From CTSoil-075 sp964292325 (GTDB lineage Bacteria > Bacillota > Negativicutes > DSM-13327): DNA of 21,591 bases. Positions within the stretch are counted from its first letter, which is position 1; every line of letters begins with the position of its first letter. This document shows positions 1 to 7,538 of the stretch, piece after piece. The stretch is from positions 1-21,591 of the forward strand of contig CAXYVG010000063.1 of assembly GCA_964292325.1 (NCBI GenBank), read 5' to 3'. The notes beneath the pieces are model-generated. The model was given only the letters and a program-made list of their open reading frames with translations, was not told the DNA's origin and ran no database searches. The position numbers were made by a program, and so were the translations under genes.

Positions 1-111
1 CAAAGGCTAAAAGCGTGGCAGAACTTGGACGAAAAATTAGGGGATGCTGATATTGTCTTGCTAAAGAATTTTAACAGGACAGTTCCAACGTCTCCTCATT
101 TTTTTCTATAG
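1..111 (+). CDS. C-terminal end of an unidentified protein (5' part outside window)
   Basis: Frame 1 is open from the first base to a TAG at 109-111, giving 36 residues of a C-terminus (ending TSPHFFL). The stop codon's last G is also the first G of the GGGGGTGA ribosome binding site of the next gene, whose start is only 14 bases downstream, so the two genes are very probably co-transcribed. The piece is too short to assign a family. A periplasmic binding protein tail or another sensor component would fit the context, but nothing in the residues proves it. Confidence 0.55.
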   Translation, partial: QRLKAWQNLDEKLGDADIVLLKNFNRTVPTSPHFFL

Positions 112-125
112 GGGGTGACTTAGTT

Positions 126-2582
126 GTGAAAAGAAAATGGTCACGTTTACAGGCGTGGATCGAAATGGCTAACTATAGTATAAAAATAAAGCTGATTGTA
201 ATTTTTATTATCATGAAAGTCATTCCTCTAGTGTTATTAGCCTGGTTGGCTTGGTATCAGGTTGTAGAATTAGCTACCACGTTGGAAGTCCAAAGTGCTG
301 AAGTGATGGATGCTACGCGAGGCATGGTTGGACAGGTGGGGGAAATTGCAGTCAATGACTCAGTCAAAGCACTTGATGTCAGGTCTCGTGAACAGATTGA
401 ACATATGACGACGGATACGGCTAAATCTGTGGCCGATTTTTTGTACGAGCGTGATCGTGATATAAGGCTATTAGCTGCATTGCCTCCGAATGCGGATAGT
501 TATCAAAGACTAATTACAACACTAACCAAACCCGTTATCGAACATGAACCATGGGTACTCGATGCTGAGGGAAAGTCTTGGGTTCCAGCGACAAATCCTG
601 TTGACAATAATCCTGACGTCTATACAAAAGTTAAGGATAATGAAAAGGACTGGCATTATCGTAAGCCGGAAGTCCAAGGTAAGTCGATTGATCGACCTTT
701 ATATTTAGAAATTACATTCGTGGATTTAAATGGGAATGAAAGAGTGAAGGTAACATCATCGGATCTTTTACCAAAAGAATTACATAATGTCTCCAGTAAA
801 GAGAATACATGGTGTAAGGCGGAAACGTATTTTGAAAAAATGAAGGCATTGAAGCCAAATGAAATCTATGTTTCTGATGTGATAGGTCCATATGTTGGTA
901 GTCCGATTATTAGTCAGTACACGCCACAAGCTGCTAAAGAAAAAGGGATCGAATTTTCTCCAGAGAAAGCAGCATATGCTGGTAAAGAAAATCCCGTAGG
1001 AATACGATTTCGAGGATTAATTCGTTGGGCTACCCCTGTTACCCAGGATGGGCAAATTGTGGGATATGTCACGATGGCTCTTGATCATCAACATTTAGCG
1101 GAGTTTACCAATTATATTATTCCTACGGAAGAACGATATTCAACGATACCTGATGCCTATAGTGGGAATTATGCTTTTATTTGGGATTATAAAGGGCGTT
1201 CTATTGTTCATCCGAGGCACCATTCGATTGTTGGATATGATGCTTCTACTGGTGAGCCTGCTGTTCCTTGGCTAGAAGAAGGTATTTATAACCAGTGGAA
1301 GGAAAGTGGGATGCCACTGGCGCAGTTTCTTGAAACCGTTCCGATTTTTCTCGAACCATCTCAGGCGAAAAAGCCTGCGGCTCAGTTGACAGAAGCTGGT
1401 TCTGTGGGTTTGGATGGACGATATTTAAACTTTGCGCCACAGTGTGCAGGATGGCATGAACTTACTGAATATGGTGGTTCAGGTTCATTTTTAATTTGGT
1501 GGACAGGTTTATGGAAATTGACAACTGCAGCGACTATCCCTTATTATACTGGGCAATATAGTAATAGTGCCAGAGGTTTTGGATATGTTACGATTGGGGC
1601 TAATGCAGATGAATTTCATCGACCAGCCAATGAAATGACCAATCATATTCAGGTTATGGCGAATGATTATCTACAGGATATTGATGAACATCAGAAAAAC
1701 AACCGGCAAATCGTTACCGATACGATGAAACGGGCTTTACACAATTTAACATTATCTACGGTTCTTATGAGTATCTTAGTTATTATTGTTGCCATATGGA
1801 TCGCTACATTTATCACCAAGCGGCTCAAGTATATCATTGATGGAATCCATGTATTTCAGCAAGGTGATTTTGATAAACGGCTAAAGCTTAACTCGAATGA
1901 TGAAATTGGTGATCTGGGTAAGGCTTTCAATGCTATGGCTGAAAGCTTAAAAAATTCGATTATCGAGTTAAAAGAAGCGCGCGATAGAGCGGATAAGGCC
2001 AATCAAATTTTAGAACAGACAGTGGAAGAAAGAACCTATGATTTAAAAGAGACAAACAATAAGTTACAGGAAGAAATAAATGAAAGAAAAAGAGCCGAAA
2101 AAATAATAAAGAGCCTTGCTTATCAAGATTATTTGACAGAGCTACCAAATAGAGCGTTATTTCAAGAAAAGTTAGCCGAAGAATTGGTGCGAATTGAAAC
2201 GCAAGCAGGAATGTTTGCAGTGTTATTTTTGGATTTGGATAACTTTAAGCCTATTAATGATACTTACGGACATGAAGTGGGCGATAAGGTGCTTTGTGAA
2301 GTTGCACGAAGACTGAAAGGGACTATGCGCAATAGGGATGTAGTCAGTCGGCTAGGGGGAGACGAATTTACCATACTTGTTACAGATATTGAAAGCTATG
2401 ATAATGCAATCAGTGTAACCAAAAAAATTATTGGGGTGCTACATCCTGTTATGATTATTAATGGTTACGAACTTTATATCAAAGCCAGTGTGGGTATTAG
2501 TGTTTGCCCAATCGATGGTAAAGATGTAGAAACTCTGTTGAAAAAGGCAGATCTGGCGATGTATAAAATGAAAAAATCGTAG
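126..2582 (+). CDS. Membrane-bound diguanylate cyclase with large sensor domain, HAMP and GGDEF
   Basis: Predicted to make cyclic di-GMP from two GTP in response to an extracytoplasmic signal. The 818-residue protein has a first membrane segment at about 25-45, a roughly 490-residue outer region with Cache-like character, a second membrane segment at about 541-562, a HAMP domain (to about 615), a charged coiled-coil linker (about 612-660) and a C-terminal GGDEF domain. The active-site motif GGDEF is intact at 744-748. An RNRD inhibitory site (RxxD) sits at 735-738, exactly five residues before it, so product inhibition is expected. The substrate-binding DxxNFKxxNDxxGHxxGD stretch is also present. 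No EAL or HD-GYP phosphodiesterase domain follows. The GTG start at 126 is chosen because GGGGGTGA (111-118) lies 7 bases upstream. It is convergent with another HAMP-containing sensor gene. The activity call is strong; the ligand is unknown. Confidence 0.92.
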   Translation: MKRKWSRLQAWIEMANYSIKIKLIVIFIIMKVIPLVLLAWLAWYQVVELATTLEVQSAEVMDATRGMVGQVGEIAVNDSVKALDVRSREQIEHMTTDTAKSVADFLYERDRDIRLLAALPPNADSYQRLITTLTKPVIEHEPWVLDAEGKSWVPATNPVDNNPDVYTKVKDNEKDWHYRKPEVQGKSIDRPLYLEITFVDLNGNERVKVTSSDLLPKELHNVSSKENTWCKAETYFEKMKALKPNEIYVSDVIGPYVGSPIISQYTPQAAKEKGIEFSPEKAAYAGKENPVGIRFRGLIRWATPVTQDGQIVGYVTMALDHQHLAEFTNYIIPTEERYSTIPDAYSGNYAFIWDYKGRSIVHPRHHSIVGYDASTGEPAVPWLEEGIYNQWKESGMPLAQFLETVPIFLEPSQAKKPAAQLTEAGSVGLDGRYLNFAPQCAGWHELTEYGGSGSFLIWWTGLWKLTTAATIPYYTGQYSNSARGFGYVTIGANADEFHRPANEMTNHIQVMANDYLQDIDEHQKNNRQIVTDTMKRALHNLTLSTVLMSILVIIVAIWIATFITKRLKYIIDGIHVFQQGDFDKRLKLNSNDEIGDLGKAFNAMAESLKNSIIELKEARDRADKANQILEQTVEERTYDLKETNNKLQEEINERKRAEKIIKSLAYQDYLTELPNRALFQEKLAEELVRIETQAGMFAVLFLDLDNFKPINDTYGHEVGDKVLCEVARRLKGTMRNRDVVSRLGGDEFTILVTDIESYDNAISVTKKIIGVLHPVMIINGYELYIKASVGISVCPIDGKDVETLLKKADLAMYKMKKS

Positions 2583-2610
2583 TCTACAAGTTTATGGGTT
2601 GCTTATTTTA

Positions 2611-2646
2611 CGCGGGGACGGTGGTAGCACCGTCCCCGCGTCTTTT
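2611..2646 (+). terminator. Very GC-rich perfect hairpin after the diguanylate cyclase gene (terminator or REP-like)
   Basis: A 13-bp perfect stem (2611-2623 with 2628-2640) and a 4-base loop GTAG are followed by TCTTTT. It starts 28 bases after the stop codon, so it may terminate transcription. The stem is almost entirely G/C in an A/T-rich neighbourhood and the U-run is poor, so it could instead be a copy of a dispersed palindromic (REP-like) element. Confidence 0.6.
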
Positions 2647-2668
2647 AGAAGGGAGTATTCTGTATTCG

Positions 2669-4888
2669 TTATGGAACAGACTTTTTTTCGCTCTCTTGCA
2701 TCTTTATGCAAAGTGCCGAGCAATCATCAAATTTAGACGACTTTTGAGTTTGCTGTTTCAAAAAAACAACGGTATTTTCAAAATCATCGACGTGATCGGG
2801 GATATCATTCTTAATTAAATCCATTAATCCATCGGTAGTAAAGTAGAAAGTATCACCAGGTTGTATCGACATAGTAACAAGGTTCACATCCGCTACATCA
2901 AATAGACCGATAAGACCTCCTGGTATTGTGACTAAACCGTTATGTTGCTGTGTGGAAGCTAATAAGTGATTTATGCCACCTGTGATCAACGTTAGTGTTT
3001 GTTTTTGAAAATCAAATTCAAACATAAGAAGGGCAACAAATACTTCATCGGAAAGCGATTCGAGCAAAGAGGTATTAATGCTCTGCACTAGTTCCAAAGT
3101 TAGTTTCTTATTAAGAGTGTCATTTAGAATAAATCGTACTGCTGCAGAATTGAGCGCCGTAGCGATACCGTGACCGGAAATATCTGAAATGTAGCCTCGC
3201 AAGATGCCATCTGTATGGAAAATATAATTATAAAAGTCTCCACTTACTTCTCGTAAAGGGGCATAGGCTGTACGGATGATAAAGAATTCATTTTCTTTAT
3301 CTGCTGGCAGAAGAGCTTTTTGTAGCCTGCCTGCAAGTTGAGCATCCTGATGAATTTTACGCTCGAGCTGTCGTTCATCTGTAATATCACGGTCAACCCC
3401 CTCGATACCGAGAATTTCTCCGGCAGCGTTGTATACTGCATTGCAAGTTGCTTCCACCCATACCAATGAGCCATCCTTGCATCGTACTTCTAAATCAAAG
3501 CGTTGACCTTCTAAACGTTGCCCCGACTTTACCATATTCCTTACGTTTTGAAGATTGTTTATAGCAATCTCCGCTGAGGAAGGAGTTAGCCATTGCATAA
3601 AGGTTTGCTGCAAAGCTTCTTCTACTGTATATCCCCTTAGGCGCTGTACTGATGGACTGATATATGTAAAACGGCCCGATAAATCCATTGTCCAGATTAC
3701 GTCAGTCGCATTCTCAGCCAATAGTCGATAACGTTCTTCGCTCTGACGAACGTTATCCTCGATTCGTTTGCGCTCTTCAATTTCAAAGTGGAGCGTAGCA
3801 ATCGACTGTTTCAATTGGCTAACCATGTGATTGAAGGCATTTGCCATGATGCCCACTTCATCTTTAGATGTTATTTCAACATGTTGTGTTAAGTCACCCA
3901 TAGCGACTAATCTTGCGGTCTTGGCAACGGTTCGAATTGGATTTACAATACCTTTGGCCATAAATATAGCAAGAAGAATAACTACGATCACAGCGGCTAG
4001 TACTACGCCAGCTACGATATAAATTAATTTGTTTCTAGCTTTTACCGTTTCCGCAACCTTTTGACCTGCGAAGAGTGCACCGATTGGCTTTTTATCTGCA
4101 CCGATTAATGGCATATAGGCAGTACTATATTGTTCTTCTAGAATTTCTGCTTGTCCAATGTATTTTTGGCCTTCTTTTAATACCATTTGATCAATCAGCT
4201 CATTTAGTGTAGTACCTATGATGCTCTGACCATCTTTTATGATAGTCGTCGATAAGCGGACATTCCCTAAAAAAATGGTTGCCTCTATATCAAACATCTT
4301 TTTAGTTTGATCTACGGCATTACTATTTTCTAGGTTATATCCTGTTGATATCACTCCAATGATTTCGCCTTGGCTATTTTTCACTGGAATACCGGCGATA
4401 ACAGCAAATTTTGTTTCGCTGTTTGACTCGATTCCTTCCGTAGTCTCTCCTAAAAGAGCCCTTCGGATATTAGACTGACTTGCCAAGTCGTTGCTATTTC
4501 GAGTAATAGCAGGTGCCCGCGCAATGACGATTCCCTTATGATCTGTTACTGTGACAAAATCCAACTTTGCCTCTGTCATTGTCAGCTGTAGAATTTTTAG
4601 AATTTGTGCTGTATCTTGTGCTTCGATTGCACTGGCTAATGTTGAATTCTCTGCTAATAATAAACCATGGGTTACAGCATTCTGTTTATACATTTCAATA
4701 ATACTAGCTAGACCTTGTAAGCCTTGTAATGCTTTATCCTCATTCATTTTTTGCATTGTATTCGAAAATAGATACAACGTTGGTCCCATAGTAGCACAGA
4801 CAATTAATAGAATGACTAGAGTAAAATATAGCATCAATTTATTGGTTAAGTTTATAGAAATCTTACGATGAAACCATTTGGTAAACAA
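2669..4888 (-). CDS. Membrane sensor phosphatase: Cache-like, HAMP, PAS and SpoIIE (PP2C-type) domains
   Basis: Predicted serine/threonine phosphatase of the SpoIIE/RsbU type, probably acting on an anti-sigma-factor antagonist or similar phosphoprotein. The 739 residues show a membrane segment at 18-41, a single-Cache-like outer domain with a DHKGIVIAR stretch, a second membrane segment at about 288-312, HAMP (about 313-365), PAS with its PAC end (about 375-505) and the SpoIIE domain (about 525-735). Metal-binding motifs of the PP2C fold are recognisable: SGDFYN, DISGHG, TDGLMD and the terminal DDCS. The start is TTG (4886-4888), supported by GAGGTGG four bases upstream; no ATG occurs before residue 19. 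No STAS or kinase partner lies beside it, so its target is unknown. Confidence 0.9.
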   Translation of the reverse strand: MFTKWFHRKISINLTNKLMLYFTLVILLIVCATMGPTLYLFSNTMQKMNEDKALQGLQGLASIIEMYKQNAVTHGLLLAENSTLASAIEAQDTAQILKILQLTMTEAKLDFVTVTDHKGIVIARAPAITRNSNDLASQSNIRRALLGETTEGIESNSETKFAVIAGIPVKNSQGEIIGVISTGYNLENSNAVDQTKKMFDIEATIFLGNVRLSTTIIKDGQSIIGTTLNELIDQMVLKEGQKYIGQAEILEEQYSTAYMPLIGADKKPIGALFAGQKVAETVKARNKLIYIVAGVVLAAVIVVILLAIFMAKGIVNPIRTVAKTARLVAMGDLTQHVEITSKDEVGIMANAFNHMVSQLKQSIATLHFEIEERKRIEDNVRQSEERYRLLAENATDVIWTMDLSGRFTYISPSVQRLRGYTVEEALQQTFMQWLTPSSAEIAINNLQNVRNMVKSGQRLEGQRFDLEVRCKDGSLVWVEATCNAVYNAAGEILGIEGVDRDITDERQLERKIHQDAQLAGRLQKALLPADKENEFFIIRTAYAPLREVSGDFYNYIFHTDGILRGYISDISGHGIATALNSAAVRFILNDTLNKKLTLELVQSINTSLLESLSDEVFVALLMFEFDFQKQTLTLITGGINHLLASTQQHNGLVTIPGGLIGLFDVADVNLVTMSIQPGDTFYFTTDGLMDLIKNDIPDHVDDFENTVVFLKQQTQKSSKFDDCSALCIKMQESEKKSVP

Positions 4889-5004
4889 GTTGCCACCTCT
4901 TTTTCTATCTCTTTGTTATCATCTTTAATAATCTTATGGTGACGATCATAATCATGTAATTTGTTTTAATGAAAGTTCGACAAATATTGCTACATCTCCT
5001 TTAG

Positions 5005-5035
5005 CGCAATCGCCGTAGATGGGATTGCGATTGCG
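5005..5035. repeat. Inverted repeat in the intergenic region 4889-5151
   Basis: Nine-base arms CGCAATCGC (5005-5013) and GCGATTGCG (5027-5035) are exact reverse complements with a 13-base loop. They lie between the divergent phosphatase and lipoprotein genes, upstream of the lipoprotein promoter. There is no U-run typical of a terminator, so it may be an operator or a chance structure. I saw no convincing promoter for the phosphatase gene in the rest of this gap. Confidence 0.4.
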
Positions 5036-5065
5036 TCTTTGGGTATTTAATTACCGTAAAATGGA

Positions 5066-5096
5066 TGGTGACTGTATAGTCAACATATGCTATAAT
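5066..5096 (+). promoter_or_regulatory. Sigma-A-type promoter of the lipoprotein gene (extended -10)
   Basis: A perfect TATAAT at 5091-5096 is preceded by TGC, making an extended -10 element. The -35 region near 5067-5072 (GGTGAC) is weak, as is common with extended -10 promoters. The lipoprotein start codon is 56 bases downstream. Confidence 0.6.
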
Positions 5097-5151
5097 TCAA
5101 CAATACATAACAAGTTTGTAGTTTAATTATTTTTAAGGAGGAATTTTGTAA

Positions 5152-5622
5152 ATGTTTAAAAATAGTATGAAAAGTTTATTGGCGATGATATTATTACTGA
5201 CAGTATTTTTGATTGCCGGATGTGGTGATTCAGAATCTGGAATGCAACGTATTACCGGACTGACTACTGAGGGGACGGTTAAAACTTTTTTTGATGCAAC
5301 CCAAAATGATCGTATGAATGAGGCCGCACTTTATGTATCTTCTGCTTCTAAAGCAGATAACGAAACAGTATTAAATTTTATGACAGGGCAAACTGGGGTA
5401 GAACAACTTAAAAACTCGAATATTATATCAGTCAAAGAAGTAACGCAAGAAGGTAATTATGCTGTAGTGGTTGCCACATTGCAGGAAAAAAATAGTATCA
5501 AAATTACCATTAAGCCTGTAGGTTTAGAAAGAATAAATGGTGAGTGGTATATTATAGATTTGGATCAGATTTATACAAATGCCAAATACAAAATCCTACA
5601 GCAGTTGTTGTCTAATATTTAG
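5152..5622 (+). CDS. Small lipoprotein, DUF4878/NTF2-like
   Basis: A 156-residue exported lipoprotein. The N-terminus has positively charged residues, a hydrophobic stretch and the lipobox LIAGC, with Cys24 as the predicted lipidation site. The mature part contains a segment with VKTFFDATQNDRMNEAALYV, followed by alternating strands and an NGEWYIIDL end. This pattern is typical of small NTF2-like lipoproteins such as the DUF4878 group; the role is unknown. AAGGAGG lies about 9 bases upstream of the ATG. It appears to be monocistronic, with its own promoter and a strong terminator. The lipoprotein call is firm, the family name moderate. Confidence 0.85.
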   Translation: MFKNSMKSLLAMILLLTVFLIAGCGDSESGMQRITGLTTEGTVKTFFDATQNDRMNEAALYVSSASKADNETVLNFMTGQTGVEQLKNSNIISVKEVTQEGNYAVVVATLQEKNSIKITIKPVGLERINGEWYIIDLDQIYTNAKYKILQQLLSNI

Positions 5623-5629
5623 AAATGAG

Positions 5630-5670
5630 AAGCTCTAGTAAGGTAGAAATACATTATTAGAGCTTTTTTT
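5630..5670 (+). terminator. Rho-independent terminator of the lipoprotein gene
   Basis: A 12-bp stem (5630-5641 with 5654-5665, one G-U wobble) and a 12-base loop are followed by a continuous T-run to 5670. Confidence 0.9.
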
Positions 5671-5693
5671 ATCGAAAAAATGAAAGTTTTACT

Positions 5694-5721
5694 TTGCACC
5701 ATTGGATATTTTTAGTATAGT
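5694..5721 (+). promoter_or_regulatory. Sigma-A-type promoter of the prenyltransferase operon
   Basis: TTGCAC (5694-5699) and TATAGT (5716-5721) are separated by 16 bases. No other terminator or promoter-sized gap occurs until 10782, so this promoter is inferred to drive all five genes to the DUF4127 gene. Confidence 0.65.
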
Positions 5722-5753
5722 ATTTAGTGGGTTGATAAAATGATAGGAGTTGA

Positions 5754-5783
5754 ATGCTGTGCGGTTCCCATATGTTATGCTAG
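5754..5783 (+). CDS. Possible nine-residue leader peptide upstream of the prenyltransferase gene
   Basis: ATG at 5754 lies 4-5 bases after AGGAG (5745-5749), a better ribosome binding site than that of the following gene. The frame encodes MLCGSHMLC and ends at TAG 5781-5783. It is in the same frame as the downstream gene, so it could be a regulatory leader peptide, or a former longer N-terminus cut by a stop codon. It may equally be chance. Confidence 0.3.
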   Translation: MLCGSHMLC

Positions 5784-5843
5784 GAAATATCGTTTGTAGT
5801 TGTGGTACGTGTAAAATCGCATCCATTTACAATGGGGTACTCA

Positions 5844-6716
5844 ATGAGTTGGTATAAAACAGTGCCCTATATTGCTATATTAAGACCGAAGCAGTGGACT
5901 AAAAATTTACTGGTATTTGCCGCCATGATTTTTTCTATTAAAGTAGTGACCATTGATATGTTCGTTAAGTGTATTGCTGGATTTATACTATTTTGTGTAG
6001 TTTCAGGATGCGTATATGTTTTGAATGATTATCTTGATCGCGAGGCAGATAGCCAACATCCAGAGAAACGATTTCGTCCCATTGCTTCTGGAAGATTACA
6101 ACCTGGGCGGGCTTTGGCTTTTGGATGTTTATTATTATTTAGTTCATTAGTGATGGCTTTTGTTTTAAATACGGGGTTTAGCGTGTTACTTTTGGGGTAT
6201 TTTATTATTAATGTAGCGTATTCTATGAAACTAAAGCACATTGTGATTATTGATATTATGGTGATTGCTTTTGGTTTCGTCCTCAGGGCAATTGGTGGGG
6301 GCTTGGCTATTGACATTGATTTTACGCCTTGGTTTTTAATATGCACGATGCTACTGGCATTGTTTTTAGCTATTAGTAAACGTCGGCATGAATTATATTT
6401 ATTAAATGAAAATAAAGGTGAGCATCGTAAAGTATTAGAGCAGTATTCTCCTGAACTACTCAATCAATTAAATAGCATTGTGACCACTGCAGCCATTATG
6501 AGTTACTCGTTGTTTACTTTTACTTCAGGACATACCATTCATCTCATGTGGACCATCCCTCTTGTTATGTATGGAATTTTTCGTTACTTATACTTAATTC
6601 ATATGAAAGGCAAGGGCGGTAGACCGGAAGAAATTTTGCTTGAGGATGGTCATATTTTAGCTACAGTGATGTTATTTGCAGTGATGGTGATTATTATTTT
6701 ATATTACTTTGAATGA
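5844..6716 (+). CDS. UbiA-family prenyltransferase, decaprenyl-phosphate phosphoribosyltransferase type
   Basis: Predicted to transfer phosphoribose from PRPP to a polyprenyl phosphate at the inner face of the membrane. The family-defining motif NDYLDREAD (Asp-rich metal site) is followed by QHPEKRFRPIASG, the arrangement typical of DPPR synthases (for example Mycobacterium Rv3806c) rather than quinone-biosynthesis UbiA. Further shared segments are the N-terminal LRPKQWTKNLLVFA, a KRRHEL...HRKVLEQY cytoplasmic stretch and GRPEEILLEDG near the C-terminus. About eight or nine membrane segments are visible. The frame is open from GTG 5802, but that codon lacks a well-spaced ribosome binding site. 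ATG 5844 gives the usual short lead-in to RPKQW (290 residues) and has GGGG six bases upstream. The start remains uncertain. It heads the five-gene operon. Confidence 0.88.
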   Translation: MSWYKTVPYIAILRPKQWTKNLLVFAAMIFSIKVVTIDMFVKCIAGFILFCVVSGCVYVLNDYLDREADSQHPEKRFRPIASGRLQPGRALAFGCLLLFSSLVMAFVLNTGFSVLLLGYFIINVAYSMKLKHIVIIDIMVIAFGFVLRAIGGGLAIDIDFTPWFLICTMLLALFLAISKRRHELYLLNENKGEHRKVLEQYSPELLNQLNSIVTTAAIMSYSLFTFTSGHTIHLMWTIPLVMYGIFRYLYLIHMKGKGGRPEEILLEDGHILATVMLFAVMVIIILYYFE

Positions 6717-6744
6717 TTTGAGATTGGGGAAGGAAGGGATGTTC

Positions 6745-7089
6745 ATGAGAGATTTACTGATCATTATTATATCAGTTGCGATTGGGGCAGTGGGGCAAAT
6801 CGCTTTTAAGTATGGTGCGATACAGATGGTAGAAAGTCCTGGCAATACTTTACTGGAGAAAATTAAATGGCCAATTGTAGTTGGGTTAGTATTATATGGA
6901 ATTAGTACGGTATTATGGATTATGGCACTAAAAAAAGTAGATCTTAGCTATGCTTATCCAATGGTAAGTTTGGGCTATGTGTTTGTATTTATTGCTTCCT
7001 ATTTTATTTTTAATGAAACAATCAGTTGGTTAAAAATCGTTGGCTTAGTATGTATTATGGCTGGTGTCACCCTTGTCGCTAAGTCATAA
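6745..7089 (+). CDS. Small four-span EamA/SMR-like membrane protein, possible lipid-sugar flippase
   Basis: A 114-residue protein with four membrane segments and little else. The LSYAYPMVSLGYVFVFIASYFIFNE segment is characteristic of single-domain EamA/SMR proteins, including ArnE-like subunits that flip polyprenyl-linked aminoarabinose. With a polyprenyl-phosphate glycosyl donor gene directly upstream and a glycosyltransferase downstream, a flippase role is a reasonable inference; multidrug export is the alternative. The ATG at 6745 is preferred because AAGGAAGG (6730-6737) is 7 bases upstream. Earlier in-frame ATGs at 6709 and 6739 lack suitable spacing. The gene follows the prenyltransferase stop by 28 bases. 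Proteins this small usually work as dimers. Confidence 0.8.
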   Translation: MRDLLIIIISVAIGAVGQIAFKYGAIQMVESPGNTLLEKIKWPIVVGLVLYGISTVLWIMALKKVDLSYAYPMVSLGYVFVFIASYFIFNETISWLKIVGLVCIMAGVTLVAKS

Positions 7090-7101
7090 AAGGAGGATAT
7101 T

Positions 7102-7515
7102 ATGGCTTATAAATATGCCTTAGCGCCGATGATTGCGTGGTTTATGGCAGGTACGTTAAAGTTTATGATTAATTATATTCGTTTTCGCAAAGAAGCGGTT
7201 ACTTTAATTGGTAATGGTGGTTTTCCTAGTACTCATACTACGGTAATGAGTACTACTGTATTTTTAATTGGTTTTGGCGAAGGCTGGGGTTCACCTATCT
7301 TTGGTCTGGGGATTGCAGTACTGATGATTACAATCATTGATGCGTTAGGAATCCGGCGGGCAGTAGGTAAACACGCAAGTGCCATAAATCGATATATATT
7401 TCCAGGAAATACTACAATACCATTACTACGAGAACGCCAAGGGCATACTCCAATCGAGGTACTCGGAGGTCTTGCTTTAGGTGTTACGTTGTCTTTTGTA
7501 TTAAACCAGATATAA
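7102..7515 (+). CDS. Divergent PAP2 (DUF212) family membrane phosphatase-like protein
   Basis: A 137-residue membrane protein of the DUF212 group, related to acid phosphatases/vanadium haloperoxidases. Recognisable motifs are GGFPSTHT (PSTH at 42-45), DALGIRRAVGKHA followed by an Asn, and RERQGHTPIEVLGG near the end; length matches the family (about 140-160). The His in PSTH and the His of GHTP are the likely catalytic pair by analogy with PAP2, but biochemical proof is lacking for most members. Beside a phosphoribosyl-polyprenyl synthase gene, the natural hypothesis is removal of the 5'-phosphate from polyprenyl-phospho-ribose phosphate, as proposed for Rv3807c in mycobacteria. AAAGGAGG stands a few bases before the ATG, 12 bases after the previous stop. 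Confidence 0.85.
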   Translation: MAYKYALAPMIAWFMAGTLKFMINYIRFRKEAVTLIGNGGFPSTHTTVMSTTVFLIGFGEGWGSPIFGLGIAVLMITIIDALGIRRAVGKHASAINRYIFPGNTTIPLLRERQGHTPIEVLGGLALGVTLSFVLNQI

Positions 7516-7538
7516 AAGACAAATCGGGAGGTGATATA

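Noticed and set aside
2594..2818. Short plus-strand open frame after the diguanylate cyclase gene
   Set aside because: It passes through the GC-rich hairpin and the 3' end of the opposite phosphatase gene and has no protein-like features.
4889..5151. Possible cyclic di-GMP riboswitch near the signalling genes
   Set aside because: I could not find the conserved features of GEMM-type riboswitches; only a simple inverted repeat and a promoter are visible.
5802..5843. GTG 5802 as the start of the UbiA-family gene
   Set aside because: No well-placed ribosome binding site (AGGAAA is 13 bases away) and the extra 14 residues exceed the usual lead-in; kept as an alternative only.
6029..6463. 144-codon open frame on the minus strand
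   Set aside because: It lies entirely inside the well-supported UbiA-family gene, has no ribosome binding site and no recognisable domain; it is a frame shadow.
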